The notes under the pieces were generated by a model. The model was not told the DNA's origin, searched no databases, and was given only the letters and a program-made list of their open reading frames with translations. Position numbers and translations under genes: made by a program. From Alistipes sp. (lineage in GTDB: Bacteria; Bacteroidota; Bacteroidia; Bacteroidales; Rikenellaceae), in contig JAFTOU010000006.1 in the NCBI GenBank assembly GCA_017463615.1, forward strand, positions 1-64,000: a stretch of 64,000 nucleotides of DNA. The letters run 5' to 3'. Positions 54,051-62,650 of this stretch are shown here, piece by piece; position 1 is the stretch's first letter, and the number at the start of each line of letters is the position of its first letter.

Positions 54051-55504
54051 CGTCTTAACACTGCTTTAATCATACCTTTGACATCAATCTTCTCGCGGCG
54101 AACAGCATAGAGCAGATAGAGGACAAAGATTGTTGTATTTATGGTGTACCTCAGCCACACACTATCCACCTCAACCCACTCAGCTACAAAGAAGAGCGCC
54201 ATAGCCACTGCTACATACTCGGCAATACGCCTAAAGTCGTAAGGGGTTGGGTAGCAGATGCGGTTCATCGTAAGGCTCACGCCCACCATTACCACCTCGG
54301 CGATAAAACGGCTCCACGCAGCGCCGTAGTATCCAAATCGCGGAATGAGCAGGTAGCCCGCCACAACACTCGCCACAAGGCCCGAGAGTGTCACCCATAG
54401 TGCAAACTGGGTCTTCTCCTCGCGCTTGTACCAGAAGGAGAGGTTGAGCCATACGCCACTGAGCACATTCGCACCCAGTACTATCGGCAGTATGTAGATA
54501 CCCTCGCGGAAGGAACTTCCGACAATAAGTGCGAAGATATCTCTGTAGAGGGCAATGCCGAGGAATATCATCATTGAGGCGAGGATGTAGTACTTCATCG
54601 CCGCCGCATTGGTCTCTATAAACTCCTCCTTGCGGAAGTTGGCAAGGAAGAATGGCTCGGCAGCCAGACGATACATCTGCGTGAAGAGGGTCATCACAAC
54701 GGCAATCTTGGTTATCGCGCCGTAGATGCCCAGCTGCGCCATAGCGCCCTCAGGCACAAGATACTTTATCAGCTGACGGTCTATAAACTCGCCCGCCGTG
54801 CCCGCTATGGATGATATGAGCAGTGGCAACGAGTAGGCAAACATAGCGCCGAGTAGTGCCCAGTGAATCTTCGGCATAGCCCTGCCCGAGAGGGCAACGC
54901 TGACGGTTGTCACCATGCTTGCGATAAGGTTTGCCACAAATGCCCAACCTACGCCAAACTCGCTATCAAAGAGCCCCACAGCCCAGAAGAGCACCGCAAA
55001 GCCCACCTGCATAACGATATTTGCGAGCTTGAAGCCTACAAACTTCAGCGCCTGACCGCTCTCGCGCAGTCTTGAGAATGGGATGCAGCCCGCAACATCA
55101 AAGAATACTATCGCTGCAACGATGATTACATACTCCGGATGGGCAACATACGCCTCGCCCATCAGCTGCGAGCACTCTGGCGCAAAGAGAGTAACCACGG
55201 CGAAGAATATCGCCGCCGCAAGGGTTGTAATGCCCCACATCGTGGTGAAAATCTTGCGCTTCGCCGCCGCAATATCGCCCCCTGCAGCCTCAGCCTTCGC
55301 CGTAAAGCGGAAGAAACCGCTCTCCATGCCTAAGGTCAGCAACACCAACGCAAATGGAATCAAGGCATAGACATCGGTGATGATACCGTATGTCTCCACC
55401 CCGAAGATACGGGTATAGAACGGTGTGAGCAGGTAACTCAAAAACCTGCCCAGAATGGTGCTGATGCCATAAATCGCCGTCTGTTTCGCCAACTTCTCTA
55501 ACAT
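54047..55504 (-). CDS. Polysaccharide flippase (MATE/MviN-like, O-antigen type)
   Basis: 485 aa from the ATG at 55504; the frame to 55570 overlaps the promoter and is rejected. It has about 14 hydrophobic spans and the N-terminal signature of Wzx-type flippases (A-I-Y-G-I-S-T-I-L-G-R-F, then P-F-Y-T-R-I-F-G-V-E-T-Y-G). It moves lipid-linked sugar units across the inner membrane. It is first gene of the ten-gene operon with holB and folK; this gene mix is more a sign of dense packing than of one pathway. Confidence 0.9.
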   Translation of the reverse strand: MLEKLAKQTAIYGISTILGRFLSYLLTPFYTRIFGVETYGIITDVYALIPFALVLLTLGMESGFFRFTAKAEAAGGDIAAAKRKIFTTMWGITTLAAAIFFAVVTLFAPECSQLMGEAYVAHPEYVIIVAAIVFFDVAGCIPFSRLRESGQALKFVGFKLANIVMQVGFAVLFWAVGLFDSEFGVGWAFVANLIASMVTTVSVALSGRAMPKIHWALLGAMFAYSLPLLISSIAGTAGEFIDRQLIKYLVPEGAMAQLGIYGAITKIAVVMTLFTQMYRLAAEPFFLANFRKEEFIETNAAAMKYYILASMMIFLGIALYRDIFALIVGSSFREGIYILPIVLGANVLSGVWLNLSFWYKREEKTQFALWVTLSGLVASVVAGYLLIPRFGYYGAAWSRFIAEVVMVGVSLTMNRICYPTPYDFRRIAEYVAVAMALFFVAEWVEVDSVWLRYTINTTIFVLYLLYAVRREKIDVKGMIKAVLRR

Positions 55505-55556
55505 ATCTTCGTCTCCATTTCCGCACGCGCATATACGCACACACGCCTGCAAACTG

Positions 55557-55564
55557 CAAAGATA
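55557..55564 (-). promoter_or_regulatory. -7 box of the ten-gene operon
   Basis: Reverse-strand TATCTTTG 52 bp upstream of the flippase start. It fixes the start at 55504 rather than 55570. Confidence 0.55.
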
Positions 55565-55608
55565 TATCAAATAGCTTAATTCTCCAAATATGGCGTTAGT
55601 AAGTTGGA

Positions 55609-55752
55609 TGGAAGCGGTTTATTAAGGTCGTCACTGCTCCGCAGCTCAAGGTCGAGTAAGGTCGGGTAAGGTCGGGCGCAAAGTCGCTTCCATTGCCCTT
55701 CTCTTAAACACAGTCGGCTTTGCCGACACCTCTGAAAAGCTAACAGCCAATG
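55609..55752. repeat. Modular dispersed intergenic repeat, copy D, and AAGGTCG tandem
   Basis: TGGAAGCG (55609-55616) is inverted at 55685-55692 and encloses four AAGGTCG units, three of them spaced by 10-bp steps (about 55650-55677). The GTCGGC-TTT-GCCGAC hairpin (55713-55727) and ACCTCTGAAAAGCTAACAGCC tail follow. No gene. Confidence 0.7.
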
Positions 55753-55754
55753 GT

Positions 55755-55800
55755 AAATAACAAATTGGGCCTCAAAATTTTGAGACCCAATTTGTTATTT
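55755..55800. terminator. Large bidirectional palindrome ending the CE1 gene
   Basis: AAATAACAAATTGGGCCTC... (55755-55777) is inverted at 55778-55800 with one mismatch, a 46-bp near-perfect palindrome that includes the CE1 stop codon. Confidence 0.8.
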
Positions 55801-56673
55801 CAAATACTTGCTGAAGAACTTCCATATCTCGGCAGCGGTGTTCATATCCTTCTCTGCCCAGGAGTGTTTGCCACCGATGACCTCGTAGAGCCACACCTCG
55901 TTGCCGTTAATGCCGCCCACATAGCGGTGAGCAACCACCTTGTTGCGGATAACTGGCAACTCCTCAGTCTCCTCGTGCGTACAGCGGTTTACGGCTGCCC
56001 AGTAGCCTACGGCGCGAGGAACGGCGATATATGGACCCCACTTATCAACCTTATGCAGGTTGCTGTTCCACTTAGAGGTCTTATCCTCGGTGCCGTGCAC
56101 CTCCATAACTGGAATTGGTCGCTTAGCCTTAAGGTCGCGGTACATCCACTCCATAGTAAGTCCCGAGATTGGCGCTACAGCGGCGAAGATATGCGACGCC
56201 TTATAGGCGAGCAGGTAGCTCATCTCACCACCGTTAGAGTGTCCCGTAGCGAATACATTGTGCTTAGAGAAGCCGTGCTTCTTCTGTAGGTGCTTGACAA
56301 GGCGGATAGCAAAGCCCACATCGTCGCGCTCCCAGCCAGCCTCAAAGTGGAAGTCGTAACCCACAGCCCAGCAGTGTCTGTCCTTATTGTCCTTTGGACC
56401 CTTTGGATAGCAGACTGCAAAGCCGTGCTGGTCAGCCACTGGGTGGAAGCCGTAGCCGACAGATGGGATGTTGCGCGAGCCATAGCCGTGGAACGCCATA
56501 ATCAGCGGTGCGCCATCTGGCAGATTCTGAGGCTTGTAGAGCCAATATGTGTACTCAATACCCTTGTGCTTGAAGGTATGCTCGGTAAGTGTGCCGTTGC
56601 CGTCATTGGAGTTTGCTATAGCGGGGATAGCAAAGAGCGCTACGGCAGCGAGGAGCAGAATAAATCTCTTCAT
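55795..56673 (-). CDS. CE1-type carboxylesterase (feruloyl/PHB depolymerase-like), secreted
   Basis: 292 aa with a signal peptide (about 1-20). Alpha/beta hydrolase with nucleophile Ser146 in G-H-S-N-G, acid Asp197 (H-G-T-E-D) and His270 (G-G-K-H-S-W). The oxyanion region F-H-G-Y-G-S is at about 61-66. It probably removes acyl groups such as acetyl or feruloyl from polysaccharides or releases small esters outside the cytoplasm. It starts 5 bp after the CE7 gene, and together they form an esterase pair. Confidence 0.85.
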   Translation of the reverse strand: MKRFILLLAAVALFAIPAIANSNDGNGTLTEHTFKHKGIEYTYWLYKPQNLPDGAPLIMAFHGYGSRNIPSVGYGFHPVADQHGFAVCYPKGPKDNKDRHCWAVGYDFHFEAGWERDDVGFAIRLVKHLQKKHGFSKHNVFATGHSNGGEMSYLLAYKASHIFAAVAPISGLTMEWMYRDLKAKRPIPVMEVHGTEDKTSKWNSNLHKVDKWGPYIAVPRAVGYWAAVNRCTHEETEELPVIRNKVVAHRYVGGINGNEVWLYEVIGGKHSWAEKDMNTAAEIWKFFSKYLK

Positions 56674-56678
56674 AGTTA

Positions 56679-57974
56679 CTACTTTTTAAGTTGATTCATA
56701 AGCCATTTTGAGCGAGCGTTGTCCTGCTCTGGGTATGTCCAGTGGCGCGACTGCGGAACAATCATCACCTCTGGTTTGTTTGGCATCTCGTTTATCGCGC
56801 CCTGAATAGATGTTGGGCAGACAACAAGGTCGTTATAGCCGTAAGAAACCCACATAGGCTGCTGTACATTGCGTGCGAAATTTACAACATCGTAGTACTT
56901 GACAGTCTCAAGGCGCTCCTTGGTTGCCAAAGCCTTGTTCTGGAACAGGTATGGCCAAGCGTTGCCCTGGTCGTAAAGATAGCCTGTAAGGTCGCACATT
57001 GCAGGATAGAAGGCTGCGCCAGCCTTAATCTTAGGGTTGAGGTAGGAGGTTGTAATGGTGAGTGCGCCACCCTGGCTACCGCCCATAACGCCGATGCGCT
57101 CTGCATCTACAAAGTCGAGCGATGCGAGAAAATCAACAGCGCGAGCGCAGCCGACAAATACACGCTTGTAGTAGTACTTATCCTTATCGTCCACATTTGC
57201 AGAAGGGTAGTTGAGTAGCGAACCCTGCTTGAGGGTCTCGTAGATGCGCTCGTCCGGCATAACTGTAGGGATGCCGTGGATGCCGACCTCAAAGGTTACA
57301 AAGCCCTTCTCTGCCTCAGCATAGTAGCCCTTGCGCGAGCGACAACCAGCGCCCGGAACAATCAGAATTGCAGGGCACTTGCCGTCGTGATTTGCTGGTA
57401 CACAGAGGGTTCCGTAGATGCGAGAGCCCTTTCTGTAGGTCTGGAAAGATGCTGAGTAGACCTTAACCTTCGGAGTACACTTCTCTGGCACAAGGTCAAG
57501 CTGTGGGAGCATATCAATCTTGGCGCTCTTGTCAATCTCCGCCTTCCAGAAAGATGCAAAGTCCTCAGGCATGATGGTCTTAGGCTCAATCCTCTCCTTC
57601 TCAAATGCTGCTGTAGCGCACTCGTCATACCTCTTACCATCTACAGTTGCCCATACGCGACAGCGCAGGAAGCCAGGCTTTTTCATCGTGTGGCCAGTGA
57701 AGGTAATTTCGCCATTCTTCAGACACTTGTCACCCTTCTCAAGTGGCTCAAGGAAGTCCTCAGAGATCTCGTAGTAGATCTTCGCATCCTTGATAGGGGC
57801 GTTGCTGCAGTCGGTAACGGTAACGGCAAACTTAGGCTTCTCACCGCAGTTGTAGCACCAATCTGCGTGGTCTGGCGTAACGGTCACTTTGATAAACGAT
57901 TGTCTTGGCGGTGCCGCCATAACTACTGATGCTCCACAGAGGATAAACATCAGATAGAGAGCGAGTTTTTTCAT
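56679..57974 (-). CDS. CE7 acetyl xylan esterase family, secreted
   Basis: 431 aa from the ATG at 57974, which precedes a clear signal peptide (M-K-K-L-A-L-Y-L); a longer frame to 58457 is antisense to the glycosyltransferase gene and is rejected. An Ig-like N-terminal domain (about 25-120) precedes the AXE1 alpha/beta hydrolase domain with nucleophile in G-G-S-Q-G-G, acid in G-Y-N-D-L and His in S-R-H-W. The family deacetylates acetylated sugars. It shares an operon with the CE1 esterase. Confidence 0.87.
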   Translation of the reverse strand: MKKLALYLMFILCGASVVMAAPPRQSFIKVTVTPDHADWCYNCGEKPKFAVTVTDCSNAPIKDAKIYYEISEDFLEPLEKGDKCLKNGEITFTGHTMKKPGFLRCRVWATVDGKRYDECATAAFEKERIEPKTIMPEDFASFWKAEIDKSAKIDMLPQLDLVPEKCTPKVKVYSASFQTYRKGSRIYGTLCVPANHDGKCPAILIVPGAGCRSRKGYYAEAEKGFVTFEVGIHGIPTVMPDERIYETLKQGSLLNYPSANVDDKDKYYYKRVFVGCARAVDFLASLDFVDAERIGVMGGSQGGALTITTSYLNPKIKAGAAFYPAMCDLTGYLYDQGNAWPYLFQNKALATKERLETVKYYDVVNFARNVQQPMWVSYGYNDLVVCPTSIQGAINEMPNKPEVMIVPQSRHWTYPEQDNARSKWLMNQLKK

Positions 57975-58005
57975 TTTTGTAGTCGTTTTTGTGATTAAAA
58001 TTACC

Positions 58006-58013
58006 CAAAGATA
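58006..58013 (-). promoter_or_regulatory. -7 box for the esterase pair
   Basis: Reverse-strand TATCTTTG upstream of 57974, giving a leader of about 25 nt. Confidence 0.5.
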
Positions 58014-58034
58014 GGAAATTTTCCGCAAAAATGC

Positions 58035-58042
58035 TAAATTTG
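58035..58042 (+). promoter_or_regulatory. -7 box for the GT2 gene
   Basis: TAAATTTG, with the ATG at 58047 only 4 bp further on. Another leaderless layout, divergent from the esterase promoter. Confidence 0.5.
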
Positions 58043-58046
58043 TACT

Positions 58047-58949
58047 ATGAAAAAGATTTCCCTCATCATAGCCACATACAATCGCGCTCATTCGCTGCTG
58101 CGGACATTGGAGTCGGTGGTGCTGCAGAGTGCCGAAACGGAGCTGTGGGAGTGCGTGGTGGTGAACAACAACTCTACCGATAGTACGGAGGAGGCGTTTG
58201 CAGCCTTTGCGGCAGAGCATCCGGCCTTCAACCTGCGTATGGTTACCGAGGTGCGACAGGGTCTCTCCAATGCCCGAAATTGTGGCATAGAGGCCTCTGT
58301 GGGCGAGTATATTGCTATCATTGACGACGATGAGACTATAGAGGAGAGCTATATTGAGAGCTACATAGAGTTCTTTGACTCCTTCCCTGCGGCTATGGCT
58401 GCGGGAGGTGCTGTAAGGGCGGTGTACGAGAGCTCGCGCCCGCGCTGGATGTCGCACTATACGGAGCAGATGATAGCCAACCCGTTAGACCTTGATGTGG
58501 TTGTTACCACCTTCCCGAAAAATCGCGTGCCTGCGGGTGGAAATATGGCGTTCCGCCGCGAGGTGTTTGATAGGGTAGGGGTCTTCAACCCGCGCTTGGG
58601 GCGTAACGGGAAGAGCCTTGTCGGAGGCGAGGAGAACGACCTCTTTGCACGCCTACGCCGCGAGGGTGTGGAGCTATTTTTTGTTCCTGGTGCAGCGATA
58701 TACCACCATATCCCCGATAGCAAACTTACGGACGAATATTTTGACCGCCTGAGCTTCAATGTGGGTCGCAGCAAGCGCCTGCGTGCCGAGGCGGATGGTT
58801 GTCTGCAAGAACTTATTGCGGACGAGCGAAAAAAGCGCATTGCTACATATATCCTTATGGTGCTGTATACCATTGTGCTACAACCACTTAAGGCGAAATA
58901 TCTACTGCGTATGCGCCGCGGTATTTCGGCTGGAATAGAGAGTGATTAA
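58047..58949 (+). CDS. Glycosyltransferase family 2
   Basis: 300 aa. GT-A fold with an N-terminal nucleotide-binding strand (I-I-A-T-Y-N-R), D-D-D-E (about 92-95, the DXD-type metal site) and later E-E-N-D-L. It transfers a sugar from a nucleotide donor, most likely to a surface glycan. It is followed by galM after 12 bp. Acceptor unknown. Confidence 0.85.
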   Translation: MKKISLIIATYNRAHSLLRTLESVVLQSAETELWECVVVNNNSTDSTEEAFAAFAAEHPAFNLRMVTEVRQGLSNARNCGIEASVGEYIAIIDDDETIEESYIESYIEFFDSFPAAMAAGGAVRAVYESSRPRWMSHYTEQMIANPLDLDVVVTTFPKNRVPAGGNMAFRREVFDRVGVFNPRLGRNGKSLVGGEENDLFARLRREGVELFFVPGAAIYHHIPDSKLTDEYFDRLSFNVGRSKRLRAEADGCLQELIADERKKRIATYILMVLYTIVLQPLKAKYLLRMRRGISAGIESD

Positions 58950-58961
58950 AACCTAAATAAT

Positions 58962-60083
58962 ATGAAGATTTTTACATTTTTGGCAGCAGCGATGCTCTTT
59001 GTAGGTTGCTGTGGCAAGCAGGAGCTTAACCTTATGAAGGCGGAGGATTTCCGCACAACAGTAGATGGCGCACAGACAGACCTCTACACACTTACCAACG
59101 GCACTCTGACGATGCAGGTGACCAACTTCGGCGCTCGCGTAGTGTCGCTCTGGGCACCCGACCGCGAGGGTCGTATGGCGGATATTGTGCTGGGCTACGA
59201 GAGTATTGACCGATATATAAACAATACGGGCGAGCGTTTCCTCGGTGCCGTAGTAGGCCGTGTGGCAAACCGCATTGGTGCGGGCAAGTTTACCCTTGAG
59301 GGGGTAGAGTATACCACCCCTATTAACAACAACGGCCAGACCTTGCACGGTGGACTGAATGGCTTGGATATGGTTGTGTGGGGTGTTAAGGAGCTGACGG
59401 AGAGCAAGATAGTATTCAACTACATCGCTCCCGACGGTCAGGATGGCTTCCCAGGTAACTTGGATATTACCATGAGCTACACCCTTACGCCAGACAACGA
59501 GTTTAAGGTAGAGTATCTGGCAACGACCGACCGCACTACGGTGGTGAATATGTCGCACCACTCATTCTTCAACCTCAAGGGCGAGGCTGGTGGTACAATC
59601 ACCGACCACATCCTGCAGATTGATGCCGACCATATCACCCCGACAGACGAGTACCTTATCCCTACAGGCGAGCTTCGCGCTGTTGAGGGCACAGCCTTTG
59701 ACTTCCGCACCGCCCACGCCATTGGCGATATGATAGACAACGACGACCCTCAGCTTAAGAATGGTCGCGGATATGATATGAACTGGGTGCTCAGCCGCGA
59801 GGATAATGGCGAGGTAGTCAAGGTGCTCAGCCTCTACGAGCCTCAGAGCGGTCGCGCGATGGATGTAAGCACAGACCAGATTGCCCTGCAGTTCTACAGT
59901 GGCAACTTCTTTGACGGCACATACAACGGCAAGTATGGCAAGCCGCTCGCCTTCCGCGAGAGCGTGGTATTTGAGAGCCAGCGCTACCCAGATGCACCAA
60001 ACCACGACAACTTCCCATCTGTTGTCCTCAAACCAGGCGAGGAGTATCGTCACACCTGCATCTACCGCCTCTATACTAAGTAG
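58962..60083 (+). CDS. Aldose 1-epimerase (mutarotase), lipoprotein
   Basis: 373 aa. The lipoprotein signal ends at the Cys of F-V-G-C-C, so it acts in the envelope rather than the cytosol. Galactose mutarotase fold with L-H-G-G (about 127-130), the catalytic His in S-H-H-S-F-F-N-L (about 202-209) and the catalytic Glu near F-R-E-S-V-V-F-E-S. It interconverts alpha and beta aldoses, for example galactose released at the cell surface. Confidence 0.9.
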   Translation: MKIFTFLAAAMLFVGCCGKQELNLMKAEDFRTTVDGAQTDLYTLTNGTLTMQVTNFGARVVSLWAPDREGRMADIVLGYESIDRYINNTGERFLGAVVGRVANRIGAGKFTLEGVEYTTPINNNGQTLHGGLNGLDMVVWGVKELTESKIVFNYIAPDGQDGFPGNLDITMSYTLTPDNEFKVEYLATTDRTTVVNMSHHSFFNLKGEAGGTITDHILQIDADHITPTDEYLIPTGELRAVEGTAFDFRTAHAIGDMIDNDDPQLKNGRGYDMNWVLSREDNGEVVKVLSLYEPQSGRAMDVSTDQIALQFYSGNFFDGTYNGKYGKPLAFRESVVFESQRYPDAPNHDNFPSVVLKPGEEYRHTCIYRLYTK

Positions 60084-60101
60084 GTGCTAAATTAGGTTAG
60101 T

Positions 60102-61142
60102 ATGAGCAGACTTATAACCCCCGAAGGCTACACCCCGGCGCTCTCGCTCCAGCAGACCGAGATAGCGATAAAGCAGATTAAGGACTTCTTCCTGAGCAGT
60201 ATCTCTACGGAGCTACGCCTGCGTCGCGTGACAGCACCCCTCTTTGTGCTCAAGGGTCTGGGTATGAACGACGATTTGAGTGGTAGCGAGCGGGCTGTGA
60301 CATTCCCGATAAAGGATATGCAGGGCGCAGAGGCGGAGGTGGTGCACTCGCTGGCGAAGTGGAAGCGAGTGACCCTTGCCGACTATGGCGTAAAGCCCGG
60401 CTATGGCATCATAACCGATATGAACGCCATACGCGCCGACGAGGAACTGGACAACCTCCACTCCCTATATGTGGACCAGTGGGACTGGGAGCGAGTGATG
60501 CTGCCCGAGCAGCGCAATGTGGAGTACCTGAAGGATGCCGTAAATCGCATCTACAACGCCATCCTGCGCACCGAGTTCTACATCTGCGAGACATACCCGC
60601 AGATAACCCCTTTCCTGCCCGAAAAGGTGACATTTATCCACGCCCAGGAGCTGCTGGATAGATGCCCCACACTGACGCCAAAGCAGCGCGAGGATGCCGT
60701 ATGTAAGCAGTTCGGAGCTGTATTTATTATTGGTATAGGTGGCAGCCTTGCAGACGGCAAACCGCACGATAGCCGCGCAGCGGACTACGACGACTATACA
60801 ACCGTAGACCCCAAAACATCCCTCGCAGGACTCAATGGCGACCTACTTGTCTGGTATCCACTGCTCGGTCGCGCCGTGGAGCTCTCCTCTATGGGTATCC
60901 GCGTGGATAAGACAGCGCTGGAGCTCCAACTCGCACAGAGCGGAAAGACTGACCGCAAGAAGCTATACTTCCATAGCCGCCTGCTCGCAGATACTCTGCC
61001 CCAAACTATCGGTGGCGGTATCGGTCAGAGCCGCCTCTGTATGCTGCTGCTCCATAAAGCCCATGTCGGCGAGGTGCAGTCCAGCATCTGGCCCGAAACA
61101 ATGCGCACAGAGTGCCTTGAGCGCGGCATAACACTGATTTAG
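60102..61142 (+). CDS. asnA: Aspartate-ammonia ligase (asparagine synthetase A)
   Basis: 346 aa, full length. The class II aminoacyl-tRNA-synthetase-like fold shows the family blocks F-P-I-K-D-M, S-L-Y-V-D-Q-W-D-W-E and the C-terminal G-G-G-I-G-Q-S-R. It makes asparagine from aspartate, ATP and ammonia. It follows galM by 18 bp and may share its transcript. A terminator hairpin follows (61170). Confidence 0.95.
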   Translation: MSRLITPEGYTPALSLQQTEIAIKQIKDFFLSSISTELRLRRVTAPLFVLKGLGMNDDLSGSERAVTFPIKDMQGAEAEVVHSLAKWKRVTLADYGVKPGYGIITDMNAIRADEELDNLHSLYVDQWDWERVMLPEQRNVEYLKDAVNRIYNAILRTEFYICETYPQITPFLPEKVTFIHAQELLDRCPTLTPKQREDAVCKQFGAVFIIGIGGSLADGKPHDSRAADYDDYTTVDPKTSLAGLNGDLLVWYPLLGRAVELSSMGIRVDKTALELQLAQSGKTDRKKLYFHSRLLADTLPQTIGGGIGQSRLCMLLLHKAHVGEVQSSIWPETMRTECLERGITLI

Positions 61143-61169
61143 GCTACGCAGAAACGAGATAATACAAAA

Positions 61170-61204
61170 AGAGAGATACATCTTTAGTGTATCTCTCTAA
61201 TTTT
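61170..61204 (+). terminator. Terminator of asnA
   Basis: AGAGAGATACA (61170-61180) pairs perfectly with TGTATCTCTCT (61188-61198), followed by AATTTTAG. Confidence 0.85.
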
Positions 61205-61294
61205 AGTATCCTACGGATACCACCTATTCCCGAGTAGAAATCAACTCTCGTCGCCGTTAGGCGAGCCAATGGCCAATGGCTAATAGCCAATGGT
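61205..61294. repeat. Modular dispersed intergenic repeat, copy E
   Basis: 61205-61255 is an inverted copy of 45387-45438. A GTCGCC-GTTA-GGCGA hairpin (61250-61264) and a CCAATGGCCAATGGCTAATAGCC tract follow. Confidence 0.8.
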
Positions 61295-61333
61295 GACCAT
61301 ACACCTCAAAATATTATTTTGAGGTGTATGGTC
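61295..61333. terminator. Perfect 18-bp palindrome at the 3' end of the first MBL lipoprotein gene
   Basis: GACCATACACCTCAAAAT (61295-61312) is perfectly inverted at 61316-61333. It contains the last codons and stop of the gene and would end its transcript. Confidence 0.75.
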
Positions 61334-62633
61334 CGTGGATAGACTTAACCTTGTACTCAAAGTTGGTGTTGTCGAGCATGTAGACCCAGTAGGTCTCGCC
61401 GCCCTTTGCTACGCGGACAACAACATGGCCGTCATAGCCTGCAACGCGAGCAAAGAGGTTCTTTGTTGCATCCTCAGTGAGCTGGTCTGGGTGGATGCTG
61501 GTGGTATAGAAGTCCTTGTTCCAGAAGACCATCCACTCGTTATCCAGAATGCCACGGAGCAGACCTGCATCTGGCACAGACTTGTAGAAGTTCATATTGA
61601 CAATCACGCGAGGGTCAAAGCTGTTGTTCTGCATGCCTGAGCCCCAGCCGTTGGCGTTGAGGTGGTGGTGGCACTTGAAAGACTCCAGATTCTTACTGCC
61701 GATAAAGTCGCGGAAGTACTCCGAAACGCGGTTCTGAGGTGCGCCAGTGAGGTCACCGCAAGCGATATGGTCAAAGTTGCCATAGCTGAGGTGGAAACCG
61801 CACGATGCAGGGTTGCCCTTCTCGGTGCTTGCGCGCTCGCCAACAACTGGCTTGCCATCAGTGCCCTTCTTTACAACAAAGCCGTTAGCGCAGATGTTGA
61901 AGATGCGGAAGTTGCTATATGCGTCGCGGTTGTTACGCAGAACGATGCTCTCCTCGCCCGCATTGAAGCGCTTACCCTCAAACTTACCATTCTTAACACC
62001 CGCAGTGACGAAGTTAGCCCAGTCTTTAGAGAGCTCGCCGTCAAGTGCAGCGGTCACCTCGTCCTCCGCATAGCCTGGATAGAAGCCATCCATAACCACC
62101 TTGTAAGGCACCTGGTCGTAGATATAGAGCAGGCCCGCCTTGCGATAGCCACCGTCGGCAGCCGAAGCCGTAGTCAGTGTTGCAACACCGTCAACCTTGC
62201 TACCACCGATATGGTCAATATGCAGGTGCGAAGGTGCGCAGTAGTCAATATAGCTCTTGCCCGTAGGCAGGAAGTTCTTGATATAGCGGCTCTGAGCCTC
62301 CGCAGGGCGGGTAAGCTCGTTAGGGCGCTGTGGCACGAGTGGGTTATCGGCCTTATCGGCTGTAAACTCGCCCGCATCTACCAGCAGCGTAGTGCCGTCT
62401 GGAAGGATGTAGAAGGCGCACTCGCCACGACCGGTGCTGATGTAGTGGATATCCAGCTCGCCCTCGCTCCACGCTGGCAGAGGCTGACCAACCTCAATAG
62501 TGTTTGTTGGGAGATTGGTGTTGCCATTATTGTTGCCACCGCCCAAGTCATCTCCCCACGGCATATCACCGCCCTTATCGCCGCCGCAAGAGAGCATCAG
62601 CAGGGCAGGAAGAACATAAAAAATCTTTTTCAT
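61314..62633 (-). CDS. ComEC-like MBL-fold lipoprotein, paralog 1
   Basis: 439 aa. The lipoprotein signal ends at Cys16 (M-L-S-C-G-G). After a Gly/Asn-rich linker, a metallo-beta-lactamase fold has the H-x-H-x-D-H motif as His136-His138-Asp140-His141, the bridging Asp in A-C-G-D-L-T-G and a H-H-H site near residue 322. These match ComEC/Rec2-type hydrolases, but without the membrane channel. It is one of three adjacent paralogs. It is likely periplasmic or on the cell surface; the substrate (nucleic acid or another phosphoester) is not known. Confidence 0.82.
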   Translation of the reverse strand: MKKIFYVLPALLMLSCGGDKGGDMPWGDDLGGGNNNGNTNLPTNTIEVGQPLPAWSEGELDIHYISTGRGECAFYILPDGTTLLVDAGEFTADKADNPLVPQRPNELTRPAEAQSRYIKNFLPTGKSYIDYCAPSHLHIDHIGGSKVDGVATLTTASAADGGYRKAGLLYIYDQVPYKVVMDGFYPGYAEDEVTAALDGELSKDWANFVTAGVKNGKFEGKRFNAGEESIVLRNNRDAYSNFRIFNICANGFVVKKGTDGKPVVGERASTEKGNPASCGFHLSYGNFDHIACGDLTGAPQNRVSEYFRDFIGSKNLESFKCHHHLNANGWGSGMQNNSFDPRVIVNMNFYKSVPDAGLLRGILDNEWMVFWNKDFYTTSIHPDQLTEDATKNLFARVAGYDGHVVVRVAKGGETYWVYMLDNTNFEYKVKSIHGPYTSK

Positions 62634-62650
62634 ACTATTTTTGCTTTAGA

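Noticed and set aside
58047..58949. A long leftward extension of the CE7 esterase gene to 58457
   Set aside because: It has no signal or known domain, is fully antisense to the GT2 gene, and the ATG at 57974 is followed by a perfect signal peptide.
5784..61294. CRISPR-like arrays of short repeats
   Set aside because: The dispersed units are seven bases long, lack regular spacers and are not near any cas gene.
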